From positions 2,170,001 to 2,234,000 of the forward strand of contig BLAA01000001.1 in NCBI GenBank assembly GCA_017312345.1: 64,000 nt of DNA, read 5' to 3'. Shown here piece by piece: positions 55,479 to 63,414 of the stretch. The DNA comes from Candidatus Denitrolinea symbiosum (GTDB lineage Bacteria; Chloroflexota; Anaerolineae; Anaerolineales; Villigracilaceae). The notes under the pieces were generated by a model. That model was not told the origin of the DNA. It did not search any database and saw nothing but the letters and a program-made list of their open reading frames with translations. How positions within the stretch are numbered: the first letter of the stretch is position 1; each line of letters starts with the position of its first letter. The position numbers were made by a program, and so were the translations under genes.

Positions 55479-56369
55479 CTATTTCTTTCCCAGTTCCACG
55501 CCCATCATTTTTTCCAGCGCTTTCACCAGGCTGTGATTCCCCTCGCCGCCAAGTCCCTGCGCTTGCAGCGCGCGGTACATTTGGAAGACCATCCCGGTCG
55601 CCAGCAGCGGGATGCCCATCTCGTCTGCGGCCTCCAGCACGAGACGCAGATCCTTTTGTTGCAAATCAATCGTGAAGCCCGGACGGAAGTCGCGGACGAT
55701 CATCTGCGGGCCGCGGTTGGCGAGCATCCACGAACCCGCCGCGCCGCCTTTGACGGCGTCAATTGTTGTGGCGAGGTCGAGTCCGCCCGCCTGGGCGAAG
55801 AGCAGCGCCTCGCTCGCCGCGAGTTGATTCACGACCACCAAAATCTGGTTGACGAGTTTTGCCGTCTGCCCCGCGCCCTGCGCGCCGACGTGCGTGACGG
55901 TCTTCCCGTACGCCTGCAGGATCGGCAGGGCGCGCTCGAAGTCCGACGCCGCGCCGCCGACCATGATGGAGAGCGTCCCGTTCTTCGCGCCCTCGCTGCC
56001 CCCGCTGACGGGCGCGTCGAGAAACGCCGCGCCCTGCGCGTTCAGCCGCTTCGCCATCTCGACGGTCTTGCGCGGGCTGATCGTGCTGTGGTCTGCCACC
56101 AGCGCGCCGCGCTTCACGCCCGCGTTGACGCCGTCCGCGCCGAACAAGACCTGCTCCACGTCGGGCGTGTCGCTGACGCAAATTAAGATCACGTCGCAGC
56201 GCGACGCCAAATCCGCTGGCGAAGACGCGCTCTTCGCGCCCTCCGCGACGAACTCGTCCATGCGCGCCGCCGTGCGATTCCAAACCGTCACGTCGCGCCC
56301 CGCTTTCAGCAGGTTGCGCGTCATGCCGCGTCCCATGATCCCCAGTCCGATAAATCCGATTTGTGTCAT
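55479..56369 (-). CDS. 3-hydroxyisobutyrate dehydrogenase-like NAD(P)-dependent oxidoreductase
   Basis: The 296 residues fit the beta-hydroxyacid dehydrogenase family: dinucleotide loop GFIGLGIMGRGM at 5-16, substrate motif DAPVSGGSEGA at 118-128 and catalytic lysine K171 in GQTAKLVNQ. Members reduce tartronate semialdehyde, oxidise 3-hydroxyisobutyrate (valine breakdown) or reduce succinic semialdehyde; the sequence does not tell which. ATG at 56369 has AAGGAG upstream and a TATAAT shared with the divergent nitrilase gene. Confidence 0.88.
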   Translation of the reverse strand: MTQIGFIGLGIMGRGMTRNLLKAGRDVTVWNRTAARMDEFVAEGAKSASSPADLASRCDVILICVSDTPDVEQVLFGADGVNAGVKRGALVADHSTISPRKTVEMAKRLNAQGAAFLDAPVSGGSEGAKNGTLSIMVGGAASDFERALPILQAYGKTVTHVGAQGAGQTAKLVNQILVVVNQLAASEALLFAQAGGLDLATTIDAVKGGAAGSWMLANRGPQMIVRDFRPGFTIDLQQKDLRLVLEAADEMGIPLLATGMVFQMYRALQAQGLGGEGNHSLVKALEKMMGVELGKK

Positions 56370-56396
56370 GTCGTCTCCTTGTTGTCTGTTGCGCCG

Positions 56397-56404
56397 ATTA
56401 TAAT
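56397..56404. promoter_or_regulatory. Symmetric -10 box (ATTATAAT) serving two divergent genes
   Basis: The palindrome gives TATAAT on both strands. It lies 6 bases before the nitrilase ATG (plus) and 27 bases before the dehydrogenase ATG (minus). No strong -35 box is seen on either side. Confidence 0.6.
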
Positions 56405-56410
56405 GGACGC

Positions 56411-57196
56411 ATGCAGTTCACTCTCTCCCTCGCGCAAATGGACGTGAAATTCGGCGACCCCGACGCCAACCTCGCGACGGTCGTCCGCATGACGGAGGAG
56501 GCGGGACGCCGCGGCTCGGACTTGATCCTGCTCCCCGAACTTTGGTCCACCGGCTACGACCTGACGCGCGCCGCGCGCTACGCCTCCGCCCTGACCTCGG
56601 GCCTGTTCGCTGAACTTTCGGCCCTCGCGCGGCGGACGGGGATTCACATCGTCGGCTCGACGTTATCCACGCTCGGCGAGAGTCGATTCGGCAACACGCT
56701 GACGGTTTTCGCGCCGAACGGGAACCTGCTTGCGGATTATTCCAAAATCCACCTGTTCCGCCTGATGGACGAGCATCGCTACTTGACGGCGGGCGACGAG
56801 CCCGCGCTGGCCGGCCTGCCCTTTGGACGCGCGGGACTGGCGATCTGCTACGACCTGCGCTTCCCCGAGCTCTTCCGCGGTTATGCCCTGGCGGGCGCGG
56901 CGATGACGTTCCTCCCCTCCGAGTGGCCGAAGCCGCGCCTCGTCCACTGGCAGACGCTCGTCCGCGCGCGGGCCATCGAAAACCAGATGTTCGTCTTCGC
57001 CTGCAACCGCGTCGGGAGCGATCCGTCGAACGAGTATTTCGGCCATTCGATGGCGGTGGATCCGTGGGGCGAGATCCTGGCGGAAGGCGGCGAGGGGGAG
57101 GAGTTGATTACGTTGACGGCCGACCTGTCCAAGGTTCAGGAGACGAGGCGGAAGATCCCCATTTTGGAAGATCGAAGGGCGGAGAGTTACTGGTAG
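56411..57196 (+). CDS. Nitrilase-superfamily carbon-nitrogen hydrolase (omega-amidase-like)
   Basis: The 261 residues contain the catalytic triad E43 (LLPELWSTGYD), K112 (DYSKIHLF) and C146 (AICYDLRFPELFR). The spacing and CYDLRFPE suit the omega-amidase/Nit2-like branch, which deamidates alpha-ketoglutaramate and similar compounds. The start MQFTLSLAQ at 56411 lies 6 bases after TATAAT with no SD, so leaderless translation is likely; an upstream in-frame start crosses the divergent gene and is rejected. Confidence 0.9.
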   Translation: MQFTLSLAQMDVKFGDPDANLATVVRMTEEAGRRGSDLILLPELWSTGYDLTRAARYASALTSGLFAELSALARRTGIHIVGSTLSTLGESRFGNTLTVFAPNGNLLADYSKIHLFRLMDEHRYLTAGDEPALAGLPFGRAGLAICYDLRFPELFRGYALAGAAMTFLPSEWPKPRLVHWQTLVRARAIENQMFVFACNRVGSDPSNEYFGHSMAVDPWGEILAEGGEGEELITLTADLSKVQETRRKIPILEDRRAESYW

Positions 57197-57225
57197 CGCG
57201 AATCCCAATCCGCTTCACAAAATTC

Positions 57226-58008
57226 TCACCACGCGCAATCGGGACAGGAGTTGATCCCCGCGGATTTCCCCACGTGTTTGTACATCGTCACGGAGGTGAA
57301 CGATTCGCCGAGAATCCCATCGTGGATGGCCCACGAGCGCAGGCGGATGCTGTTCGCCGCGGCGGGCTGGCGGAACGGGGTCGAGCCGTCCAACCGCGGG
57401 AGCAGGTCGCCGTCGGCGGCGAATCCCTTTTGGACGCGGTCCATGAGACGGCGTCCCGCCTGATACGCGAAGCCGTGCCGTTCGAAGATGACCGCGTTGT
57501 GATAGTAGAGCGGTTCGACGAAATAGATATCGTGTCCGAGAAATTTGACGAATTTTTCGAAGGTCTGGATGGCCTCGTCGAGCATGTTGAGGCCGCGGCG
57601 GACCTGTCCCGGCGCGAGGCCGTCTGCAAGCGCGGCCGCCTCGGCGTCGAGGTTGCGGCGGCGAGTCCCGAATTTTGTAGTCTGCCCGTCGGGCGTCGCA
57701 TCCACATTGTAGCGCGGCGAGTCGGGGTTGTTCATGATGTAAAGCAGAATGTGGATCTGCCCGTTGAGCGTGTCGGTGAGATGACCGTAGAGGATCGGGT
57801 CGGGGAAACGCTCTTCGTGGAAGAGGGAGAATTCCACGTCGCTGGAGCCAGGCGCGAATTTGAATTTTGTGAAATTTCTGATGCGCTGGGAATTGAACGC
57901 GGGGAGTTGGAAGCGCTCGAACAGGCCGCGCGGGATGACGCGCAAATAGATGGCGCGCTTTTCGTCCTCGGGAAGGTTGTTGATGCCGCCGATGGTGGAT
58001 GGTTGCAT
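57226..58008 (-). CDS. Conserved hypothetical protein of 260 residues
   Basis: No family is recognised. The protein starts MQPSTIGGINNLPEDEKRAI, has no signal peptide or membrane helix, and mixes beta and helical stretches (ALADGLAPGQVRRGLNMLDEAI; FEKFVKFLGHDIYFVEPLYYH). The end, GINSCPDCAW, puts a CPDC pair at the extreme C-terminus, which could bind metal or form a redox disulfide. Codon use matches the neighbours, so it is a real gene. It is convergent with the nitrilase and 46 bases downstream of smpB. Confidence 0.65.
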   Translation of the reverse strand: MQPSTIGGINNLPEDEKRAIYLRVIPRGLFERFQLPAFNSQRIRNFTKFKFAPGSSDVEFSLFHEERFPDPILYGHLTDTLNGQIHILLYIMNNPDSPRYNVDATPDGQTTKFGTRRRNLDAEAAALADGLAPGQVRRGLNMLDEAIQTFEKFVKFLGHDIYFVEPLYYHNAVIFERHGFAYQAGRRLMDRVQKGFAADGDLLPRLDGSTPFRQPAAANSIRLRSWAIHDGILGESFTSVTMYKHVGKSAGINSCPDCAW

Positions 58009-58054
58009 GGTCGGTTCCGTGGATGTGGTTTCGCGGGGCGCGTTCGGCCGCGCG

Positions 58055-58510
58055 TTATCTGACTCTCGATTCCCTATCCGAATCTCTCTGCGCGTCGCGC
58101 TGGGCGATGACGGCGCGCTTGTCGTGCAGTTTCTTGCCGCGGGCGAGGGCGATCTCGATCTTGGCGCGTCCGTTCTTCAGGTAGACGCGCGTCGGGACGA
58201 TGGTCATGCCTTTCTGGCGGACGGAGTTGAACAACTGGCGGATTTCGCGTTTGTTGAGGAGCAGACGGCGGGCGCGCACGGGATCGTGGTTGTTGCGGCT
58301 GGCCTGCTCGTAGGGCGCGATGTGCGCGCCGCGCAGCCAGGCCTGTCCCGACTCGATCTCGACGTAGGATTCGACCAGGCTCATCTGTCCCGCGCGGATG
58401 GATTTGATCTCCGAGCCTTGCAGGGACAGTCCCGCCTCGAACTTTTCCAGCAGGAAATACTCAAAACCAGCCTTGCGGTTGGTGGCGACGACTTTGATCT
58501 CTTCGGTCAC
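58055..58510 (-). CDS. smpB: SsrA-binding protein SmpB
   Basis: SmpB delivers tmRNA to stalled ribosomes. The 151 residues from a GTG at 58510 have the core ATNRKAGFEYFLLEKFEAGL, LQGSEIKSIRAGQMSLVESYV, HIAPYEQASRNNHDPVRARRLLLNKREI and the basic C-tail ARGKKLHDKRAVIAQRD. A longer start at 58642 adds an unrelated N-terminus and is rejected. The GTG lies 6 bases after TACAAT, suggesting a leaderless message. No tmRNA gene is seen in the window. Confidence 0.95.
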   Translation of the reverse strand: MTEEIKVVATNRKAGFEYFLLEKFEAGLSLQGSEIKSIRAGQMSLVESYVEIESGQAWLRGAHIAPYEQASRNNHDPVRARRLLLNKREIRQLFNSVRQKGMTIVPTRVYLKNGRAKIEIALARGKKLHDKRAVIAQRDAQRDSDRESRVR

Positions 58511-58516
58511 AGGGCG

Positions 58517-58544
58517 ATTGTAACATGAAGCCTTCTCGCTCCAA
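58517..58544 (-). promoter_or_regulatory. Promoter of smpB
   Basis: TTGGAG at 58544-58539, a 16-base spacer, TACAAT at 58522-58517, and 6 bases to the GTG start. Confidence 0.65.
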
Positions 58545-58663
58545 CTTATGCTTTTTGTCACTTCATGGGCGGCCTGCCTGCGTGATATACTTTTGCCTGC
58601 ATAGCGCGGAGGCTGGAGGTTGTCTGTGATATTCCCGTCCAATCCTGATTTCCAAGGTGAACC

Positions 58664-59590
58664 ATGAAGGACTTTCTCGCTATTTCAGACTATTCCCCCT
58701 CCCAGATCCAGGACATCCTCGACCTGGCCATCGAACTGAAAAAGGAATATTTCAAGAAAGGCAATCGGAAGATCTTCAAAGGCAAGGTGTTGGGGATGAT
58801 CTTCCAGAAACCCAGCCTGCGGACGCGCGTTTCGTTCGATATGGCGATGCGTCACTGCGGCGGGGACGCGCTCTATCTCTCCCCCAACGAGATCGGACTC
58901 GGCAAGCGCGAATCCATCGCGGACGTGGCCCGCGTCCTCGCGGGATACGTCCAGGCGTTGATGGCGCGCGTCTTCGAGCACGAACACGTGCTGGAACTGG
59001 CAAAGTGGGCCGACGTGCCGGTCGTCAACGGGCTCAGCGATTACAACCATCCCTGCCAGGGCATGGGCGACGCGTTGACGATCATCGAGAAGTTCGGCAA
59101 ACGCTCGAAGGGATTGAACGTGGTCTTCGTCGGCGACGGCAACAATGTGGCGGTCTCGCTGATGCACGTCAGCGCGCAGCTTGGCTGGAATTTCACTCTC
59201 GCCAGCCCCGAAGGATACGACCTGAATCCCAGGGCGGTCGAGGTCGCGGAGCAGATCGCGAAGAAGACGAAGAGCAGGCTGAACTTCATCCGCGACCCGC
59301 ACGAGGCGGTGAGGGGCGCGCACGTCCTCTACACCGACACATGGACTTCGATGGGACAGGAAGCCGCCGCCGACACGCGCGAGCATATCTTCCCGCCGTA
59401 TCAAGTCAACGCGAAACTCGTCGGCGAAGCGGACAAGGACGTGATCGTGATGCACTGCCTGCCCGCCCACCGCAACCACGAGTTGACCGACGAGGTGGCG
59501 GACGGTCCGCACTCGGTCATCTTCCCGCAGGCCCACAACCGTCTCCACGCGCAGAAGGCGATTTTGGCGAGGCTCTTCGGCGTGGCGTAA
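58664..59590 (+). CDS. argF: Ornithine carbamoyltransferase
   Basis: This enzyme makes citrulline from ornithine and carbamoyl phosphate in arginine synthesis. The 308 residues have the carbamoyl-phosphate site SLRTR at 51-55, HPCQ at 129-132, the ornithine-side loop near 230 (TSMGQEA) and HCLPAHR near 263-269. It is followed 48 bases later by ornithine aminotransferase, so the two compete for ornithine within one gene cluster. A catabolic role (arginine deiminase route) is less likely without arcA and arcC nearby. Confidence 0.93.
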   Translation: MKDFLAISDYSPSQIQDILDLAIELKKEYFKKGNRKIFKGKVLGMIFQKPSLRTRVSFDMAMRHCGGDALYLSPNEIGLGKRESIADVARVLAGYVQALMARVFEHEHVLELAKWADVPVVNGLSDYNHPCQGMGDALTIIEKFGKRSKGLNVVFVGDGNNVAVSLMHVSAQLGWNFTLASPEGYDLNPRAVEVAEQIAKKTKSRLNFIRDPHEAVRGAHVLYTDTWTSMGQEAAADTREHIFPPYQVNAKLVGEADKDVIVMHCLPAHRNHELTDEVADGPHSVIFPQAHNRLHAQKAILARLFGVA

Positions 59591-59638
59591 ATTATCATGC
59601 GTTATGCAGCGCGTAACGCGAAAAAATTTGGAGGCTGC

Positions 59639-60841
59639 ATGAACACCCAGGAATACATTGCTTTAGAAGAACAATACGGCGCGCGCAACTACCGTCCGCT
59701 GGACGTGGTGATCGAGCGCGGCGAAGGCGTGTGGGTTTACGACGTGGACGGTCGGAAGTATCTCGACTGCCTGAGCGCCTACTCCGCCGTCAACCAGGGA
59801 CACGTCCACCCGAAGATCCTCGAAGCCATGCTCGAGCAGGCGAAGAAATTGACGCTCACCTCGCGCGCCTTCCGCAACGACCAACTGCCCCTGTTCTACA
59901 AGGAACTGGCCGAAATGACCGGCTACGAAATGTCCCTGCCAATGAACAGCGGCGCGGAAGCGGTGGAAACGGCCATCAAACTGGCGCGCAAGTGGGCCTA
60001 TACCGTCAAAGGCGTGGCGCGTCACCAGGCCGAGATCATCGTCTGCGCGGGGAATTTCCACGGGCGGACGACCACCATCATCTCGTTCTCGACCGAACCG
60101 TCATACCGCGACAACTTCGGCCCGTTCACGCCGGGCTTTCTCGTCGCGCCCTACGGCGACGCGGAAGCCATCCGCCGCCTCATCACGTCCAACACGGCTG
60201 CGGTCATGCTCGAACCCATCCAGGGCGAGAACGGCGTCATCATCCCGCCGACCGGCTATCTCAAACAGGTGGCGGACCTGTGCAAGGAGACCAACGTCCT
60301 GATGATCGCGGACGAGATCCAGACCGGCCTCGCTCGGACGGGACGGATGTTTGCCTGCGATCACGAGGGCGTCCGCCCCGACATGACCATCGTCGGCAAG
60401 GCGCTTTCGGGCGGATTCTATCCCGTCAGCGCGGCGCTCGCGGACGCGTCCCTGATGGGACTCTTCCAGCCTGGCGAACACGGCTCGACCTTCGGCGGGA
60501 ATCCGCTCGCGGCCGCGGTCGGACGCGCCGCCCTGCGCGTCATCCGCGACGAGAAGCTGGCGGATCGTTCCCGCGACCTGGGCGCGTACTTCGTCGAGCA
60601 GTTGTCCGAGATCCCCAGCCCGCACGTCAAGGAGGTGCGCGGACGCGGCCTCCTCATCGGCGTGGAATTAAAGCCCTCGGCGGGCGGCGCGCGGCGCTTC
60701 TGCGAGGCGCTGCAAGCGAAGGGCATCCTCGCCAAAGAGACGCACGACCACGTCATCCGTTTTGCCCCGCCGTTGGTGATCGACCAGGAAACGATTGACT
60801 GGGCGTTGCCGTCTATCCGCGAAACGCTGAATATGAAATGA
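59639..60841 (+). CDS. rocD: Ornithine aminotransferase
   Basis: This PLP enzyme converts ornithine and 2-oxoglutarate to glutamate semialdehyde and glutamate. The 400 residues from [18 protein letters not shown] have the early [14 protein letters not shown] typical of RocD, the Asp motif [12 protein letters not shown] near 221 and PLP lysine K254 in [19 protein letters not shown] is well placed. It links arginine/ornithine breakdown to proline and glutamate. Confidence 0.94.
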   Translation: MNTQEYIALEEQYGARNYRPLDVVIERGEGVWVYDVDGRKYLDCLSAYSAVNQGHVHPKILEAMLEQAKKLTLTSRAFRNDQLPLFYKELAEMTGYEMSLPMNSGAEAVETAIKLARKWAYTVKGVARHQAEIIVCAGNFHGRTTTIISFSTEPSYRDNFGPFTPGFLVAPYGDAEAIRRLITSNTAAVMLEPIQGENGVIIPPTGYLKQVADLCKETNVLMIADEIQTGLARTGRMFACDHEGVRPDMTIVGKALSGGFYPVSAALADASLMGLFQPGEHGSTFGGNPLAAAVGRAALRVIRDEKLADRSRDLGAYFVEQLSEIPSPHVKEVRGRGLLIGVELKPSAGGARRFCEALQAKGILAKETHDHVIRFAPPLVIDQETIDWALPSIRETLNMK

Positions 60842-60851
60842 TTTCGCGAAC

Positions 60852-60874
60852 CCCGTTTTCTCCGCGAAAACGGG
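60852..60874 (+). other. Intercistronic stem-loop between rocD and the ald-like gene
   Basis: CCCGTTTT pairs with AAAACGGG around CTCCGCG. No T tract follows, so it is more likely a processing or stability element than a full terminator. Confidence 0.5.
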
Positions 60875-60902
60875 TCTCGTCTCAGGATTTGAAGGAGCCG
60901 CC

Positions 60903-62006
60903 ATGAACATTGGCATACCAAAAGAGCGCCGCCCGTTCGAATACCGCGTCGGACTGTCGCCCGCCGGCGTGGAGATGCTCTCCCAAATGGGACACCGCAT
61001 CTTCGTCGAGCATGACGCGGGCGTGGGCGCGGGTTTCGGCGACCTGGAATACGAAAAGGCCGGGGCGCAGATCGTCTACTCTGGCGAGGAGACGTACGGC
61101 CGCGCGGACCTGCTGCTCAAGGTGGCGCGTCCGCTCCGCGAGGAACTGGAGTGGATGCCGCCGGGCAGTGCGCTGATGGGCGCGCTTCACCTGGCGTCGG
61201 CGCGGCAGGATAAACTGGACATCCTGCTCGAAAAGAAGATTACGGCCATCGCCTACGAGCAGATCCGCCTGCCAGACGGCTCGCGCCCGGTCCTGCGCCC
61301 GTTCAGCCAGATGTGCGGCGCGATGGCGGCTTCGATCGCGGCGCGCTGCCTGCAAAACGACTTCGGCGGCAAGGGGATTTTGCTGGGCGGCATGCCTGGC
61401 GTGCCGCCGGCGGAGGTGGCGATTTTGGGCGGCGGCATGGTCGGCACGTACGCGGCGCAGTCCCTGCTCGGGCTGGGCGCGCACGTCATCGTGCTGGACC
61501 GCGACCTGTTCGCCCTGCAGCGCATTTCCGACCGCTTCCCGGCCGTCTCGACGATGGTTTCCACGCCGCGGAACATCGAACGCGTGGCGCAGTTCGCGGA
61601 CGTTTTGATCGGCGCGACGCTGGCGCCCGGGGCGCGCACGCCCCTGCTCGTCTCGCGCGAGGTCGTCCGCTCGATGAAGCCGCGCTCGGTCATCATTGAC
61701 ATTGACATTGACGAAGGCGGCAGCATCGAAACCGCCCGCCCGACCACGCACGACCGGCCAACGTATGTAGAGGAGGGCGTCATCCATTTTTGTGTGCCGA
61801 ACATCACCAGCGTGGTCGCCCGCACCTGCGTCCATTCCTACGTCAACGCCGCCATGCCCTTTATCGCGGAATTGGCTGAAAAGGGCGTGGAAAAAGCCAT
61901 TGACGAAAACCCCGCCATCCTGGCCGCCGTCGGCACGCGCGGCGGGACGCTTTTGCACGCGGGACGTTTTGCCGCCAACAAGGAAGCAGCCAATGGACTG
62001 GACTAG
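60903..62006 (+). CDS. Alanine dehydrogenase-like protein
   Basis: The 367 residues match the AlaDH/PNT family: MNIGIPKERRPFEYRVGLSPAGV at the N-terminus, LLLKVARP with the likely substrate Lys near 77, GALHLAS with the likely catalytic His near 98, and NAD loop VAILGGGMVGTYAAQ near 175-189. The nucleotide-binding and later helices are standard. The segment RPFSQMCGAMAAS departs from the usual LTPMSEVAGRMA of true alanine dehydrogenases, so another amino-acid substrate is possible. It overlaps the CoA-transferase gene by 14 bases. Confidence 0.82.
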   Translation: MNIGIPKERRPFEYRVGLSPAGVEMLSQMGHRIFVEHDAGVGAGFGDLEYEKAGAQIVYSGEETYGRADLLLKVARPLREELEWMPPGSALMGALHLASARQDKLDILLEKKITAIAYEQIRLPDGSRPVLRPFSQMCGAMAASIAARCLQNDFGGKGILLGGMPGVPPAEVAILGGGMVGTYAAQSLLGLGAHVIVLDRDLFALQRISDRFPAVSTMVSTPRNIERVAQFADVLIGATLAPGARTPLLVSREVVRSMKPRSVIIDIDIDEGGSIETARPTTHDRPTYVEEGVIHFCVPNITSVVARTCVHSYVNAAMPFIAELAEKGVEKAIDENPAILAAVGTRGGTLLHAGRFAANKEAANGLD

Positions 62007-63303
62007 CCTTTATCGCTCGCGTGTGACGACCCCGCAGGAGGCGGTTCGCGCCATTCAGTCTGGCAACCGCGTCTTCCTGACGGGGAACGTATCGGTGCCG
62101 CGGGTGATTCTCGCGGCCCTGGTGGAGCAGGCCCCCAACCTGACCGACGTGGAGATCGTCCAGCTATTGACGATTGGCGACGCGAATTATGTCCAGCCGT
62201 CGATGGAAGGCCATCTGCGCGTCAACGCGATGTTCATCAGCCCCAACACCCGCAAAGCCGTGCAGGAGGGACGCGCCGACTTTACGCCCGTCCTGCTCTC
62301 GGAATTTCCCCTGCTGTTCAAGCGCGGCACGCTGTCTCTCGATGTGGCCCTCATCCAGGTCTCCCCGCCGGACGAACACGGCTTTTGCAGCCTCGGCGTG
62401 GAAGTCGGCCCCACCAAGACGCCCGCGGAAACAGCCCGGATCATCATCGCCGAAGTCAACGAGCAAATGCCGCGCACGCTGGGCGATTCGTTCATCCACG
62501 TCAGCCGCCTGCACCACATCATCCCGGTCAACTACGCGATCTCCGAACTGGTTATGGCCGAGGACGGCGACGCCGCCATCGTGGAAAAGATCGCCGGCCA
62601 CATCGCCGGCCTGATCCCCGACGGAGCCACCATGCAATTGGGCATCGGCGCCATCCCCGACGCGGTGTTAAGATACCTCTACGACAAAAAAGACCTGGGC
62701 ATTCACACCGAGTTATTCTCGGACGGCGTGATAGACCTGGTCAACGCGGGGGTGTTGACGAACGCCCGCAAAACCCTCCATCCCGGCAAGATCGTGGCGG
62801 GCTTTTTGATGGGCAGCAGGCGACTCTACGATTGGGTGGACGATAACCCGATGATCGAACTGCACCGCACGGAATACGTCAACGACCCGTTTATCATCGC
62901 CCAGAACGAACGCATGGTGGCGATCAACTCCGCCATCGAAGTGGACCTGACCGGCCAGGTCTGCGCCGACAGCATCGGCCCGAAATTCTACAGCGGCGTC
63001 GGCGGCCAGCTGGACTTCGTCTACGGGGCCTCGCGCTCTAAAGACGGCGTGCCGATCATCGCCCTGCCCAGCTCGGTCACGTTGAAAGATGGGACCGTGA
63101 TAAGCAAGATCTCGCACATGCTCAAACAGGGCGCGGGCGTGGTCACCACCCGCAACCATGTGCGCTTCATCGTCACCGAATTCGGCGTGGCCGAACTCTA
63201 CGGCAAGACCATTCGCCAGCGCGCCCAGGCGCTCATCAACGTGGCTCATCCCGACTTCCGCGCCGAACTGAAAAAACAGGCCGCGGAACTGCACTATTTG
63301 TAA
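61993..63303 (+). CDS. Acetyl-CoA hydrolase/CoA-transferase (Cat2/4-hydroxybutyrate type)
   Basis: The 436 residues from MDWTSLYRSR show the Cat1/Cat2 family: early GNRVFLTGNVSVPRVILAAL, IQVSPPDEHGFCSLGVEV near 120, GIGAIPDAVLRYL near 217, the acyl-glutamate region IELHRTEYVNDP near 293 and GVGGQLDFVYGASRSKDG near 335. It would move CoA between acetate and other short acids. It overlaps the Ald-like gene, with AGGA before its ATG, suggesting that both serve one amino-acid degradation route. The exact acid is unknown. Confidence 0.88.
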   Translation: MDWTSLYRSRVTTPQEAVRAIQSGNRVFLTGNVSVPRVILAALVEQAPNLTDVEIVQLLTIGDANYVQPSMEGHLRVNAMFISPNTRKAVQEGRADFTPVLLSEFPLLFKRGTLSLDVALIQVSPPDEHGFCSLGVEVGPTKTPAETARIIIAEVNEQMPRTLGDSFIHVSRLHHIIPVNYAISELVMAEDGDAAIVEKIAGHIAGLIPDGATMQLGIGAIPDAVLRYLYDKKDLGIHTELFSDGVIDLVNAGVLTNARKTLHPGKIVAGFLMGSRRLYDWVDDNPMIELHRTEYVNDPFIIAQNERMVAINSAIEVDLTGQVCADSIGPKFYSGVGGQLDFVYGASRSKDGVPIIALPSSVTLKDGTVISKISHMLKQGAGVVTTRNHVRFIVTEFGVAELYGKTIRQRAQALINVAHPDFRAELKKQAAELHYL

Positions 63304-63414
63304 TCGCGGCTTCCGGGCATCACGGATTCGTGATCTGAAGAAAGCCCCCAACTTCATGGCGCCCGCGCATCCTTCCAGGGTGCGCGGGTGTTATGTGCAT
63401 GAGGCATTTTATCC

